Positions 33,544-41,171 of a DNA stretch of 64,000 nt are shown here, piece after piece (position 1 is the stretch's first letter; each line of letters starts with the position of its first letter). The notes below the pieces were generated by a model. That model had not been told where the DNA came from, searched no databases, and was given only the letters and a program-made list of their open reading frames with translations. This DNA comes from Caryophanales bacterium UBA784 (GTDB taxonomy: Bacteria > Bacillota_I > Bacilli_A > RFN20 > CAG-288): positions 196,497 to 260,496 of the forward strand of contig DBJE01000003.1 in assembly GCA_002297045.1 (NCBI GenBank). The letters run 5' to 3'. Made by a program: the position numbers and the translations under genes.

Positions 33544-34887
33544 CTATTTTTTCTTTTTTTGATTGCCAGACTTCTTTTTCTTATTATAGTTTCCTTTTCC
33601 CGGCTTTTGCTTCTTTTTTCTTGTCAGCAGATAAAGGATTAGGCAGACAAAGATGAAAAGGATGACGGCTAAAACGATAAAAAGAATCATCTTTCCTTTA
33701 TCCATCTCAAAAAACTTTTGGAGAAAATCATTGCTGCCGGCCGACGGGTTCTCGCTTGTCCTTGGATCCTTAGAAGGGATATCGGTTGAATCCGGGGCGT
33801 AGACCTGATCTGCCCAGGAAGGGAAGTCAACGAAAGGATTGCGGTTATTCTGTACGTTCTTATAGATAAGATTGTTCCGGTGTCTCTCATACTCATCGAC
33901 GGGGTCTGACTTGTTCCACTTTAGGAAAGTGGAGAGATTGTGGAAGACGCCATGGTAGTGGTCGTTGTCGTCTTTTTTCGTGATGTCATCCGTCAGTTCA
34001 AGATAGGGCTCGGACTCGGTGTTGGTGGCAAGGTAGTTTGAGTATCTTACTCCCCTATAAAGAAGGGCTCTGGCGATGTCTCCCTTCCACTTGTCGGTCG
34101 GTTCAAAGCAAGTCTCTCCCTGGCTGGTCTTTCCGATCCAACCGGACACATCGGTTGTTCCGTCGGCATAGACGCACTTTATGATATCGGTATCGCTGCT
34201 TTGATGGTCGGCAACCTCTCCATAGTAGAGATCATTGTGTCTGTTGTTCGTGTTATGATCTGCCGCAATAAGATGATGAAGGTCTGTGCCAGCTCCTTTT
34301 GTAGGGTCTCCCGAAGGAGAAAAACCGTGGCTCTTCACCCAGACATGCTCTTTGTCTACCTGAGGCGGATTTTTTACCTCGCCTGTCGGCTTCGGACGTT
34401 GCTTTTTTACCCAGTCGACTTTGGTCAGATTTTCATTACGGGAAAATCCGTTGATGTTGGTATTAATCTGCTTTTCTTCTGTCGTATTGTCTTCGAAATA
34501 GAGCCTTGTTTCGTAGAAGACAGGCTTTCCTTCCACTATCTTATCGTCATCGCTGAAACGATAACTGGCCGGATCTATTGTCTGGCTAAGAGCCCAGTTC
34601 CGGTCTGTTATCTTGTACCAATTGGTGACGCCGGAGGAATAACTGACAAACGTGTTGTCCTTGGAGATGATATCGTAGAGAGACTTCCTCCTCTGCTTTC
34701 CTTTCTGTCCGCTGATTAGGTCGTAGTTATAGTAAGACTTGATTTCCTCTTGGGTTGAGTCGGTAAAATCCAGCCGTTGGCTTGCGTCAAAAGCTTTGCC
34801 CTGGAAAGAGACTCTTGGCTGCACGGCTAGGGGAAGGGAAGAAAAGACAAAGGCGGTAAGAAAGGCGAAAGATTTTACGATAGCCAT
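33544..34887 (-). CDS. Exported, membrane-anchored endonuclease I-family nuclease
   Basis: 447 aa. A signal peptide (residues 1-22, ending near PLAVQP) precedes a linker and the endonuclease I fold: EHVWVKSHGFSPSG, then TDLHHLIAADHNTNNRHN and Y-GEV, then FEPTDKWKGDIARALLY-x-GVRY. The His-His and downstream Asn/Glu residues are the ββα-metal site. The codon after 'ALLY' is AGG (34054-34056) at the family Met, and two codons later the invariant Arg is AGA (34045-34047). A C-terminal helix (about 398-420) followed by a very basic tail anchors it in the membrane, so the enzyme should face outside. The start at 34887 has the better signal peptide. The role may be nutrient DNA use or DNA processing for uptake. 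Confidence 0.88.
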   Translation of the reverse strand: MAIVKSFAFLTAFVFSSLPLAVQPRVSFQGKAFDASQRLDFTDSTQEEIKSYYNYDLISGQKGKQRRKSLYDIISKDNTFVSYSSGVTNWYKITDRNWALSQTIDPASYRFSDDDKIVEGKPVFYETRLYFEDNTTEEKQINTNINGFSRNENLTKVDWVKKQRPKPTGEVKNPPQVDKEHVWVKSHGFSPSGDPTKGAGTDLHHLIAADHNTNNRHNDLYYGEVADHQSSDTDIIKCVYADGTTDVSGWIGKTSQGETCFEPTDKWKGDIARALLYRGVRYSNYLATNTESEPYLELTDDITKKDDNDHYHGVFHNLSTFLKWNKSDPVDEYERHRNNLIYKNVQNNRNPFVDFPSWADQVYAPDSTDIPSKDPRTSENPSAGSNDFLQKFFEMDKGKMILFIVLAVILFIFVCLILYLLTRKKKQKPGKGNYNKKKKSGNQKKKK

Positions 34888-34888
34888 T

Positions 34889-36625
34889 TCATTCAAGCCC
34901 CATTTTATCTTTTAGTTCAGACAGGATTTCCTCCCGTTTCTTTTCCCCGTCTTTTTGGCTAAGATCGACAAGTTCAAGATAGATTTCCCTTTGCGGACTG
35001 TTTTCCCTTGGCTTAAGGACAAGATAGCCTCCTGGATTAAAAAAGAACTTAAGGCAATCGAGGGAAGAAATGTCGTTTCCCTCCCTGTCGTAGAATCCAC
35101 CGGCTTTGGGAAGAAAGACTCTCCGTTTTTTATAGTCATCCCTTCTCCTGATTGGGTATCCGCCGATTTGGGCAAAGGGGCGGGTTCTGAGCAAATCTAG
35201 CTTATTTATCCTCTCCTCTCTTCCTTTGACATCATCAAAGACAAAAACTGCCTTATCCTCAAAATAAGTCCCTGTCTTTTCACAGAGCTCCTTATAGGCA
35301 ACATCCAAAGTCTGACCCTTTCTTAGATAATATTCGCACCTGTCGCTAAGGGAAAGCCTAGTCTCCAAGGCATCTCCGTCCCGGACAAAGGAAGAGAGAA
35401 GGACCCCGGAAGACTCACCATAGCCAAAAAGGAAGGTCTGCTCATCCCTATGAATTTTCCGGATTAAGGAACCGATGTACTTCCCACCGTTTTCCACTGT
35501 CCGTGTCTTAACGTTATAGGAAGAGGCAATCCATTTTCCTTGAGAAGAGGTGGTAAGCGTGTCCACCCTTACTCCGTTGATGGGAAGAAGCTTTCGTCTT
35601 TTCAGTGTACCAAGGAGAAAATCAGTCAAGAGCGCCCTGTACTGGTTTTCCTTAAGCCTTTCGGCTTTTCCTTTTTGATTGATAAAGGCAATCCCGGCCT
35701 TTCCCCCCTCTTCGTCGCAGACGAGAATAAGGTTATACCGGTCTCCTTTTCCGTTAAGTCTTGCCCTTTCTAAGAGGCTTTGTGCAAAGGCTTCCTCGCT
35801 ATTAGGATTCAGGCAGGAGACATTAGAAAGGGGAGGATTGAAATAATCTTCCCCCGCCGTCGTCTTTACTTCGTAGCCTGCCCTTTGGAGAAGCTTAGGC
35901 CCTAATGAACAGGTGCATCCCCCATGAGGGGAAAAAACAATCTTTGTCTTCTTTTTGCCGACAAAGAAGTCCTTGTAAAGAGAGGTCTCCCTCTCTTTTG
36001 CCAGGAATTCTTCGTCAAAGGAAGGCGTTTCATCCAGGAAGATGACATCTGCCTTTTCCTTTCCTATGGGGAGGGACAATTCGTCAGGCAGGAGGGAAAA
36101 AAGGCGGGCAATCTTGTCTAGGCAGTCTCCTAAGGCTTCCACCCCGTCTTTGTCAAAGAATCGGAATCCGTTATATCCCTTTGGATTGTTTCCTCCGGTA
36201 ATCCTGATTCCGCCGGCGAGCATAAGTTTCCGTATGGCATAGGAAACTTGTGGTGTAGGATGGGGGTCATGGAAGGTGTAGACCTTGATTCCTAAACCGG
36301 TTAGAACCTTGATGGCTTCTTCCTGGAAAAGAGAAGATCCCTCCCGGGTGTCCATGGCGACTATCCTTCCCTGCTTTTTCGTCAGATCGCCATAGCAGGT
36401 GAGCAAATAAGATGAGACGATGTAGGTTGCGCGGGCTATGGTCAGACGGTTGATGCGCCCTGGACCTATCCCCCTTTTTGCCCTGATTCCGTTCTCTTTA
36501 AAAGACAGCGTTTCGCCGAACCTTTCTTTCTGCCTGGGGACGGAGGCAGACTTGATCTCATCTTTTTCCTTGTCACTGACAAGCGGGGAACTTAGCCACC
36601 TTGCTTTTCTATCTTGATAATCCAT
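34889..36625 (-). CDS. Phosphohexomutase-family protein lacking catalytic residues
   Basis: 578 aa with the full four-domain length of phosphoglucomutase/phosphomannomutase. The fold is recognisable (FHDPHPTPQVSYAIRKL, YNGFRFFDKDG, VDTLTTSSQGK, FLFGYGESSG, FVRDGDA). The active-site loop normally TASHNP reads TGGNNP (143-148), so the phosphorylated Ser is Gly145. The metal loop normally DPDADR reads DEEGGK (304-309). The N-terminal GMRG motif reads G-I-AGG-A. These changes argue for a non-catalytic or re-purposed protein. The frame is intact and the sugar-binding GESSG loop is kept, so it may sense or bind a sugar phosphate. It overlaps the endonuclease gene region closely. Confidence 0.85.
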   Translation of the reverse strand: MDYQDRKARWLSSPLVSDKEKDEIKSASVPRQKERFGETLSFKENGIRAKRGIGPGRINRLTIARATYIVSSYLLTCYGDLTKKQGRIVAMDTREGSSLFQEEAIKVLTGLGIKVYTFHDPHPTPQVSYAIRKLMLAGGIRITGGNNPKGYNGFRFFDKDGVEALGDCLDKIARLFSLLPDELSLPIGKEKADVIFLDETPSFDEEFLAKERETSLYKDFFVGKKKTKIVFSPHGGCTCSLGPKLLQRAGYEVKTTAGEDYFNPPLSNVSCLNPNSEEAFAQSLLERARLNGKGDRYNLILVCDEEGGKAGIAFINQKGKAERLKENQYRALLTDFLLGTLKRRKLLPINGVRVDTLTTSSQGKWIASSYNVKTRTVENGGKYIGSLIRKIHRDEQTFLFGYGESSGVLLSSFVRDGDALETRLSLSDRCEYYLRKGQTLDVAYKELCEKTGTYFEDKAVFVFDDVKGREERINKLDLLRTRPFAQIGGYPIRRRDDYKKRRVFLPKAGGFYDREGNDISSLDCLKFFFNPGGYLVLKPRENSPQREIYLELVDLSQKDGEKKREEILSELKDKMGLE

Positions 36626-36698
36626 GGACTGACCTCGGCAGGCTGCTTTCTATTATTATAGGGTCCCTGACTCTTTTCCGGCAACTGGGAAAAGGAAA

Positions 36699-37415
36699 TT
36701 ATTTCTTCCGTCTCCTCAGGTACTGATTCAGTTTTTCTTCGCTTTCTTCCCGCTTTTTGCAGAGATGAAGGAACTCTTCCACCTGTTTTCCGTCTTCTGC
36801 CAATTCACTATAGACTTTCAAAAGTGGAGAGTTGGAAAAATAGGAACCATACTCCTCGGCCTTGTTTTCCTTGAGCAGGTAGTAAGTCAGATTAAAGATA
36901 TTCCTGTATTTCTTTCCCTTGAAGAAAAGCTCTTTTTCCCCGGAAAGAAGATAGCCAAGGGAGAAATAGGCGTACTGAAGGTCGATGCTTCCCTGTTTTT
37001 CCCTTCTTTTCACTTTTTTATAGAGGTCCCTGTTTCTTTCTCTGTAGGAGGAAAGGCGCCTATGTTCGCTTATTCCGTTATGGTGGACAAGTTCCCTTAG
37101 GACGGGGTCTGTTCCAGGTGAAGTGGAGAGCCTTGATTCCCCAAGTTCCTGATAGGAGGAAAAAATCCGACGGTTTATCCGGATGGTCCTAAAGGGATTC
37201 AGGATTTCCCCAGCCTTGTAGACAAGAATGTCTGCCGGATAGGAAAGAAGAAGAAGGTGGCTGATGGCGTTCCTTTTCTCCCTGCTTTCCTTCCTAAGAA
37301 AGTCCTGCCAGGCCTTTTTCTTCCTTTCCTCTAAGCTTTCCCTTGGGGAGAGGTACCTGTCCATGGCAAAGTCGGCAGCGGTGGAATACCTTTTTCCTTT
37401 GAATGAATATCCCAT
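36699..37415 (-). CDS. Hypothetical soluble protein
   Basis: 238 aa, not recognised. Highly charged (Arg, Lys, Glu), predicted mostly helical, without signal peptide or membrane segments. The second half (about 140-225) has a repeated Tyr/Leu-rich pattern such as YAYFSLGYLL and NIFNLTYYLL, resembling a helical-repeat scaffold, but I cannot assign a family. Its ATG overlaps the upstream stop as TAATG, so it is translationally coupled to the 356-aa membrane protein. Confidence 0.65.
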   Translation of the reverse strand: MGYSFKGKRYSTAADFAMDRYLSPRESLEERKKKAWQDFLRKESREKRNAISHLLLLSYPADILVYKAGEILNPFRTIRINRRIFSSYQELGESRLSTSPGTDPVLRELVHHNGISEHRRLSSYRERNRDLYKKVKRREKQGSIDLQYAYFSLGYLLSGEKELFFKGKKYRNIFNLTYYLLKENKAEEYGSYFSNSPLLKVYSELAEDGKQVEEFLHLCKKREESEEKLNQYLRRRKK

Positions 37416-38485
37416 TAGAGGGTTCCTCCGTGGTTGATGGCGACAAGAAACAGGGAAAAAAGGACAATCCTGGCTATGGCGGATAAGGTGGCCAGAATGT
37501 TTTTCCTATTATGAAGGAAGCGATAGAATTTTCCTTTTTCTTTTTTCTTAACTTCCTTGATGGACTTAAAGTCGATATAAGAGGAGGAGAGCTTAGAGAA
37601 ATCCTTGATGTCGTTTTTTAACTGCACATGGTTTTTCCTTGCGGAATAGATATAGGAAAAAAGTTTGTCCTTCTCATTGGAGAGATCCTGGAAGAGCTGA
37701 TCCGTGTTCTTCTTGAGAAAACGTCTTGCGTACTTGTAAGGCTCCCAGATTCTTGACCGCAAGGAGTGGAAGGAAAGGAAGGAGAAATCAAAAAGGAAAA
37801 GAAGAAGATAGAAGAGAATTCCAGCAAAAGAAAATGCGTTTTCCCCTCTCGGAACGAGCATTCCGTTCCGGAAGCTTTCATTCGGATAAAGGAGGCAGAA
37901 AAGACCGATGAAATTCCTGACGAGGAAAAGGAAAAAGTCGGCAAACCGGAAAAAAGTCTTCTTCCTGACGCTCTTATCCGGGAGAGTCTGCTTCTTCAGC
38001 TCCCGGATAGAATCGCTGACCATTTCGTTCCTGTCGACAAGGAAGAAGTCGATCTTTCCTTTGATATCCTGCCTTTTCCTTTCCGGAGTCGTCTTCTTAT
38101 CCTCGATAATCTCATTGAGCGTCCTTTCCTTTCCGTCATGGGTGAACCTAAGATCCCCAATGGAGGTGATTTCCCCTGCATAATTGGGATCAATGGCCAG
38201 AGGATTTAGGTAATAGGCGGGGAAGGAATGAAGGGCAAGATAATTGATTTGCGTCTCTAAGATAAAGGTGTCCTTGATGGTCAAAGGCTGAAGATAAAGC
38301 TCCTCAAAGTCTTTGACGATCCTTTTTGCCGCACCATTTGGATGTTTTCTGCATTCTAGGACATTGATCTGAAGGATATGATAGGCATTGGAAGAGAGAA
38401 TGTTTTTCCGGTAATCGAAAGCATAGGACGAGCAATCCCATCCTCCTTCTTCCGCTAGAAGATAGAATGACAGTGAACTATCCAT
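37415..38485 (-). CDS. Hypothetical membrane protein
   Basis: 356 aa, not recognised. A soluble N-terminal domain of about 170 residues is followed by two adjacent helices (about 178-200 and 218-240), a basic cytoplasmic loop of about 85 residues, and a last helix near the C-terminus (about 330-350). The N-terminal region has patterns such as YAFDYRKNILSSNAYHIL but no known motif. It is coupled to the 238-aa gene and lies 5 bp after the 170-aa membrane-protein gene, so the three form one unit. Confidence 0.65.
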   Translation of the reverse strand: MDSSLSFYLLAEEGGWDCSSYAFDYRKNILSSNAYHILQINVLECRKHPNGAAKRIVKDFEELYLQPLTIKDTFILETQINYLALHSFPAYYLNPLAIDPNYAGEITSIGDLRFTHDGKERTLNEIIEDKKTTPERKRQDIKGKIDFFLVDRNEMVSDSIRELKKQTLPDKSVRKKTFFRFADFFLFLVRNFIGLFCLLYPNESFRNGMLVPRGENAFSFAGILFYLLLFLFDFSFLSFHSLRSRIWEPYKYARRFLKKNTDQLFQDLSNEKDKLFSYIYSARKNHVQLKNDIKDFSKLSSSYIDFKSIKEVKKKEKGKFYRFLHNRKNILATLSAIARIVLFSLFLVAINHGGTL

Positions 38486-38490
38486 ATCTT

Positions 38491-39003
38491 TTATGCTCCG
38501 ATAGGGTAGAACCTATTGAAAACGCCTTCCCTTATCCCATAAGGGAAGGGGATGATCCTGCGGATATTGATTAGGGTAAAGGAAAAGAAACCGTAGGTAG
38601 ACAAAAGGAAGGCAAGGGAAAGAAAGACGCGGACTGGAATGCGTGCCGGCTGATAAATGGAAGGGTTGTTTCCGATAAAGAAAATACTGAACAAAGGAAA
38701 AGAGAGAAAAAAAGCCATTCCATAGACAAGAAGATTGGCTAGATAGCAGTAAATGTGCCGGCCTTCCTTTTCTGTCAGTCCCTTTGAATGCTCGACAAGG
38801 TGGGAAAAGAGGGGAGAAAAGAAAAGTCCCCTTTTTTCTTCCAGTTTAGTTTCCCCTACCCGGTCGATGATTCCTATCCTTCCTAGGACGAAACAGGAAA
38901 AGAGGGCGGAATAAAGATAGACCTTCAGCCGGTTTCTCGGCAGAAGGCAGGCAGGAATCCTAAGCAGAAGGAGAAGCAAAAGAAGAAAAAGGGAAAGCGT
39001 CAT
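38491..39003 (-). CDS. Hypothetical small integral membrane protein
   Basis: 170 aa with four predicted helices: a Leu-rich N-terminal one (2-20), then about 28-47, 84-110 and 124-147. Loops are basic. No family is recognised. It starts 1 bp after the stop of the pseudouridine synthase gene and leads the three-gene hypothetical unit. Confidence 0.62.
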   Translation of the reverse strand: MTLSLFLLLLLLLLRIPACLLPRNRLKVYLYSALFSCFVLGRIGIIDRVGETKLEEKRGLFFSPLFSHLVEHSKGLTEKEGRHIYCYLANLLVYGMAFFLSFPLFSIFFIGNNPSIYQPARIPVRVFLSLAFLLSTYGFFSFTLINIRRIIPFPYGIREGVFNRFYPIGA

Positions 39004-39004
39004 T

Positions 39005-39976
39005 CTAGCTGACCTTTTTCAGCGACTGGAGAATATCGGCTTCCTTCTTCGGAAGAGGGGCAATGAACTCTTTTCCGGAAAGATAGGAAAGATATCCCGT
39101 AATATCTTTAAAACGGAAATATCCGGCATGGAGGAACTGATTTTTAAGTCCATACCTTTTCTCAAACCTTTCGTTTACCTCATAATCACCGTACTTGCCA
39201 TCTCCGACAATCGGATGCCCGATGGCAGCAAAATGCACACGAAGCTGATGGGTGCGTCCAGTCAATAGCTCCGCACTGACAAGAGAGAAACCGGCCGGAA
39301 ACGCCTTTTCCCGGACATAGGAAGTCAGTGCAGTCTTAGCATTCTTGCTGTGTGAGACAAAGACCCTCTTTTTTACACTATCTTTTTCCAAAGGCAGGTC
39401 GATTTTCCCTTCCGGAGAAATGATGCCTCGGACAAGGAGTGTGTATTTCTTTTCGATTTGGTCACGTGTCCGGAAAAGCTCAAGAAGCTGCTGAAGGGTA
39501 GGAAGGTTCTTTCCGAAAATGACGATTCCGGAAGTGTTCCGGTCCAGCCGGTGAGCCGGGGAAGGGATGAATCCGTTAAGGGCAGAGGGATCAAACTCCC
39601 GCTTTTCCTTTAAGTAATTCAGAACCCTATTCTGCAGGGTGATTCTTTTTTCTCCCTCGTCTCCGTGGACAAGAAGCCCCTTCGGTTTGTTGATGACGAG
39701 GATATTTTCGTCTTCGTAGATGATTTCAAAGTCCGCCTTGACCGGACGAAGCAGGGCCTCGCTATGGAATTTCTCTAATAGGGCATCCTTGAGATAGATA
39801 TCGACTAAATCCCCTTCCCTAAGGATTTGATCAATCTTGGCTTTTTTTCCGTTGACTTTGACGTCCTTCTGTCTGAACCTCTTATAAATAAAGGAAACCG
39901 GGGCATCTTTCAGCCTCCGCTTAAGGAATTTATCGACTCTTTGATTGGCCTCTAAGGCAGTGATTTGGTATTTCAT
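39005..39976 (-). CDS. RluC/RluD-family pseudouridine synthase
   Basis: 323 aa. An N-terminal S4 RNA-binding domain (QRVDKFLKRRLKDAPVS, VNGKKAKI) precedes the catalytic domain with NKPKGLLVH, the active-site PAHRLDRNTSGIVIF (Asp nucleophile in HRLD; both Arg are CGG) and ELLTGRTHQLRVHFAAIGHPIVGD. The substrate is probably 23S rRNA uridines; RluC or RluD cannot be separated by eye. The true start is ATG 39976; no ribosome site precedes it, and the -10 element lies only 12 bp upstream, so the mRNA is likely almost leaderless. Confidence 0.93.
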   Translation of the reverse strand: MKYQITALEANQRVDKFLKRRLKDAPVSFIYKRFRQKDVKVNGKKAKIDQILREGDLVDIYLKDALLEKFHSEALLRPVKADFEIIYEDENILVINKPKGLLVHGDEGEKRITLQNRVLNYLKEKREFDPSALNGFIPSPAHRLDRNTSGIVIFGKNLPTLQQLLELFRTRDQIEKKYTLLVRGIISPEGKIDLPLEKDSVKKRVFVSHSKNAKTALTSYVREKAFPAGFSLVSAELLTGRTHQLRVHFAAIGHPIVGDGKYGDYEVNERFEKRYGLKNQFLHAGYFRFKDITGYLSYLSGKEFIAPLPKKEADILQSLKKVS

Positions 39977-39988
39977 TAAGAGAATTAT

Positions 39989-40038
39989 AGTATACAAATC
40001 ACGTTTTTTCTTGACAAAGAGAAAAAGTCTCTTAAAAT
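39989..40038. promoter_or_regulatory. Divergent promoters sharing overlapping -35 elements
   Basis: Plus strand: TTGACA (40011-40016), 16 bp, TAAAAT (40033-40038), driving tRNA-Ser. Minus strand: TTGTCA (40017-40012), 17 bp, TATACT (39994-39989), driving the pseudouridine synthase. The two -35 hexamers overlap by five bases, so only one polymerase could bind at a time. Confidence 0.75.
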
Positions 40039-40084
40039 ATCTATTGCTGCTAAAAAGCAGCTAAGCTTAGTAGAGCCATTCAGT

Positions 40085-40175
40085 GGAGCGATACTCAAGA
40101 GGCTGAAGAGGTGGGCTTGGAAAGCTCATAGACGGGCAAAACCGTGCGAGAGTTCAAATCTCTCTCGCTCCGCCA
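40085..40175 (+). tRNA. tRNA-Ser, anticodon GGA
   Basis: 91-nt class II tRNA. The acceptor stem pairs GGAGCGA with TCGCTCC, with G discriminator and encoded CCA. The anticodon loop is TTGGAAA with anticodon GGA (40119-40121), followed by a long variable arm and the T arm GAGAG-TTCAAAT-CTCTC. A36-A37-A38 is present, the sequence MiaA requires. This tRNA reads UCU and UCC; it is not the tRNA that would decode AGG. Confidence 0.97.
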
Positions 40176-40185
40176 TCGGAAAATC

Positions 40186-40209
40186 AACACGGAGAAATCC
40201 GTGTTTTTT
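40186..40209 (+). terminator. Intrinsic terminator of tRNA-Ser
   Basis: AACACGGA-GAAA-TCCGTGTT followed by a run of T, 10 bp after the CCA end. Confidence 0.92.
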
Positions 40210-40514
40210 CTTTTGGATATCCCAATTATGCTTTCTTTGGGGATTGTACATCCCAACGCATATATTTATTAAATTAAGAAAAAGTAGATTCTGGCTTTTC
40301 TGTTTTTAGAACTCATTCAAGTAATGTGAATTGGGGTCAAATATTATTTTGGTCATTTTTATAGAGTACTTGTTTTTGGCAATGTAAGTCTAAAATTTAG
40401 TATTTTTAAAAAGTTTTTGACCTGAAATTCAAGAACTTTTTGCTGAATTGTTAAATGATATGAGATTTAGATGTAAACAAAATGACTTTCGAAATAGCCT
40501 AGGGGGGCATAACC

Positions 40515-40577
40515 ATGAGTAAATACTCCGTGATTCCATATAAACATCGGAAAGATCGGACTAAAGGGACAGAGTGA
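40515..40577 (+). CDS. Possible 20-aa mini-protein or gene remnant
   Basis: An AGGGGGG ribosome site 8 bp before ATG opens a 20-codon frame (MSKYSVIPYKHRKDRTKGTE) ending in TGA. It could be a small peptide, a leader peptide or the surviving start of a lost gene. Nothing beyond the start signals supports it. Confidence 0.2.
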   Translation: MSKYSVIPYKHRKDRTKGTE

Positions 40578-40880
40578 ACCAAAGGAAAAGATAACAAAAT
40601 GTCAAGGAAGTTCCTTTATTCCTTGGACGTGGCTGGTTTACTTCGGTAGTCTGCTCCCAGAGCAAAGAATAACAGGATACCTGTTTCTTCTGTTCTTATT
40701 TTGATTTGCAAATCTACTTCCTGATTCTTTCTTTGTTCCGAAAAGAAAAAGGAATGATGCTAGAGGATGGAAAATGAATGTCGGATTTAATCCTGACTCT
40801 TGAAAAGTTTCCTTGCTTTGTAAGGCAAAAAAGAGTGGAACGATGAATTAGCAAGGAAAGAACCTGAATGCCCTTTCTGT

Positions 40881-40968
40881 GCACTGTGCCTTTTAATTGT
40901 GTCAATAAGCACGGAAAAATATTTTACATTGCACACTCAATTTCACGCTTTTAGGAAAGCGATTACAA
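40881..40968 (+). repeat. Operator-like module, copy 1
   Basis: Begins with GCACTGTGCCTTTTAAT (40881-40897) and ends with GAAAGCGATTACAA (40955-40968). Copy 2 lies 212 bp downstream with the same two boxes in the same order. Confidence 0.7.
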
Positions 40969-41092
40969 AAGAAATGGAAAATTATCAATATTAGGCAAAA
41001 AAATTAAAAAAACGCCTATATAAAATAGAAAATAATAGAAAACAAGGCGATTATCGTCTAATAGTTAGAACAACGAAAATGTGAAGAAAAAG

Positions 41093-41171
41093 GCACTGTG
41101 CCTTTTAATGTGCACATAAATTATAAAATTGTGCATTTATAATTTTAATCGCAAACAGAAAGCGGTTACAA
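41093..41171 (+). repeat. Operator-like module, copy 2, abutting the regulator start
   Basis: GCACTGTGCCTTTTAAT (41093-41109) and GAAAGCGGTTACAA (41158-41171). The last box overlaps the A of the regulator ATG. A -10 TATAAT (41138-41143) lies between the boxes. The second box is a LacI-type half-site-like sequence, and its place argues for autoregulation. Confidence 0.7.

Larger units (their letters stand above)
40210..41137. other. AT-rich intergenic region before the sugar operon
   Basis: About 0.9 kb with no long reading frame of credible composition. It holds a ribosome-site-led mini frame (40515-40577), a hairpin CAAGGAA/TTCCTTG near 40601-40625 without a T-run, and the first copy of a duplicated operator-like module (40881-40968). 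The rest shows nothing I can name. Confidence 0.6.

Noticed and set aside
40714..40905. 63-codon minus-strand frame
   Set aside because: No ribosome site and composition unlike coding sequence; it overlaps the first operator-like module.
40955..40968. Catabolite-response element (CcpA site)
   Set aside because: GGAAAGCGATTACA resembles the cre consensus, but the same box recurs directly at the start of the local LacI-type regulator, so a dedicated operator is the simpler reading.
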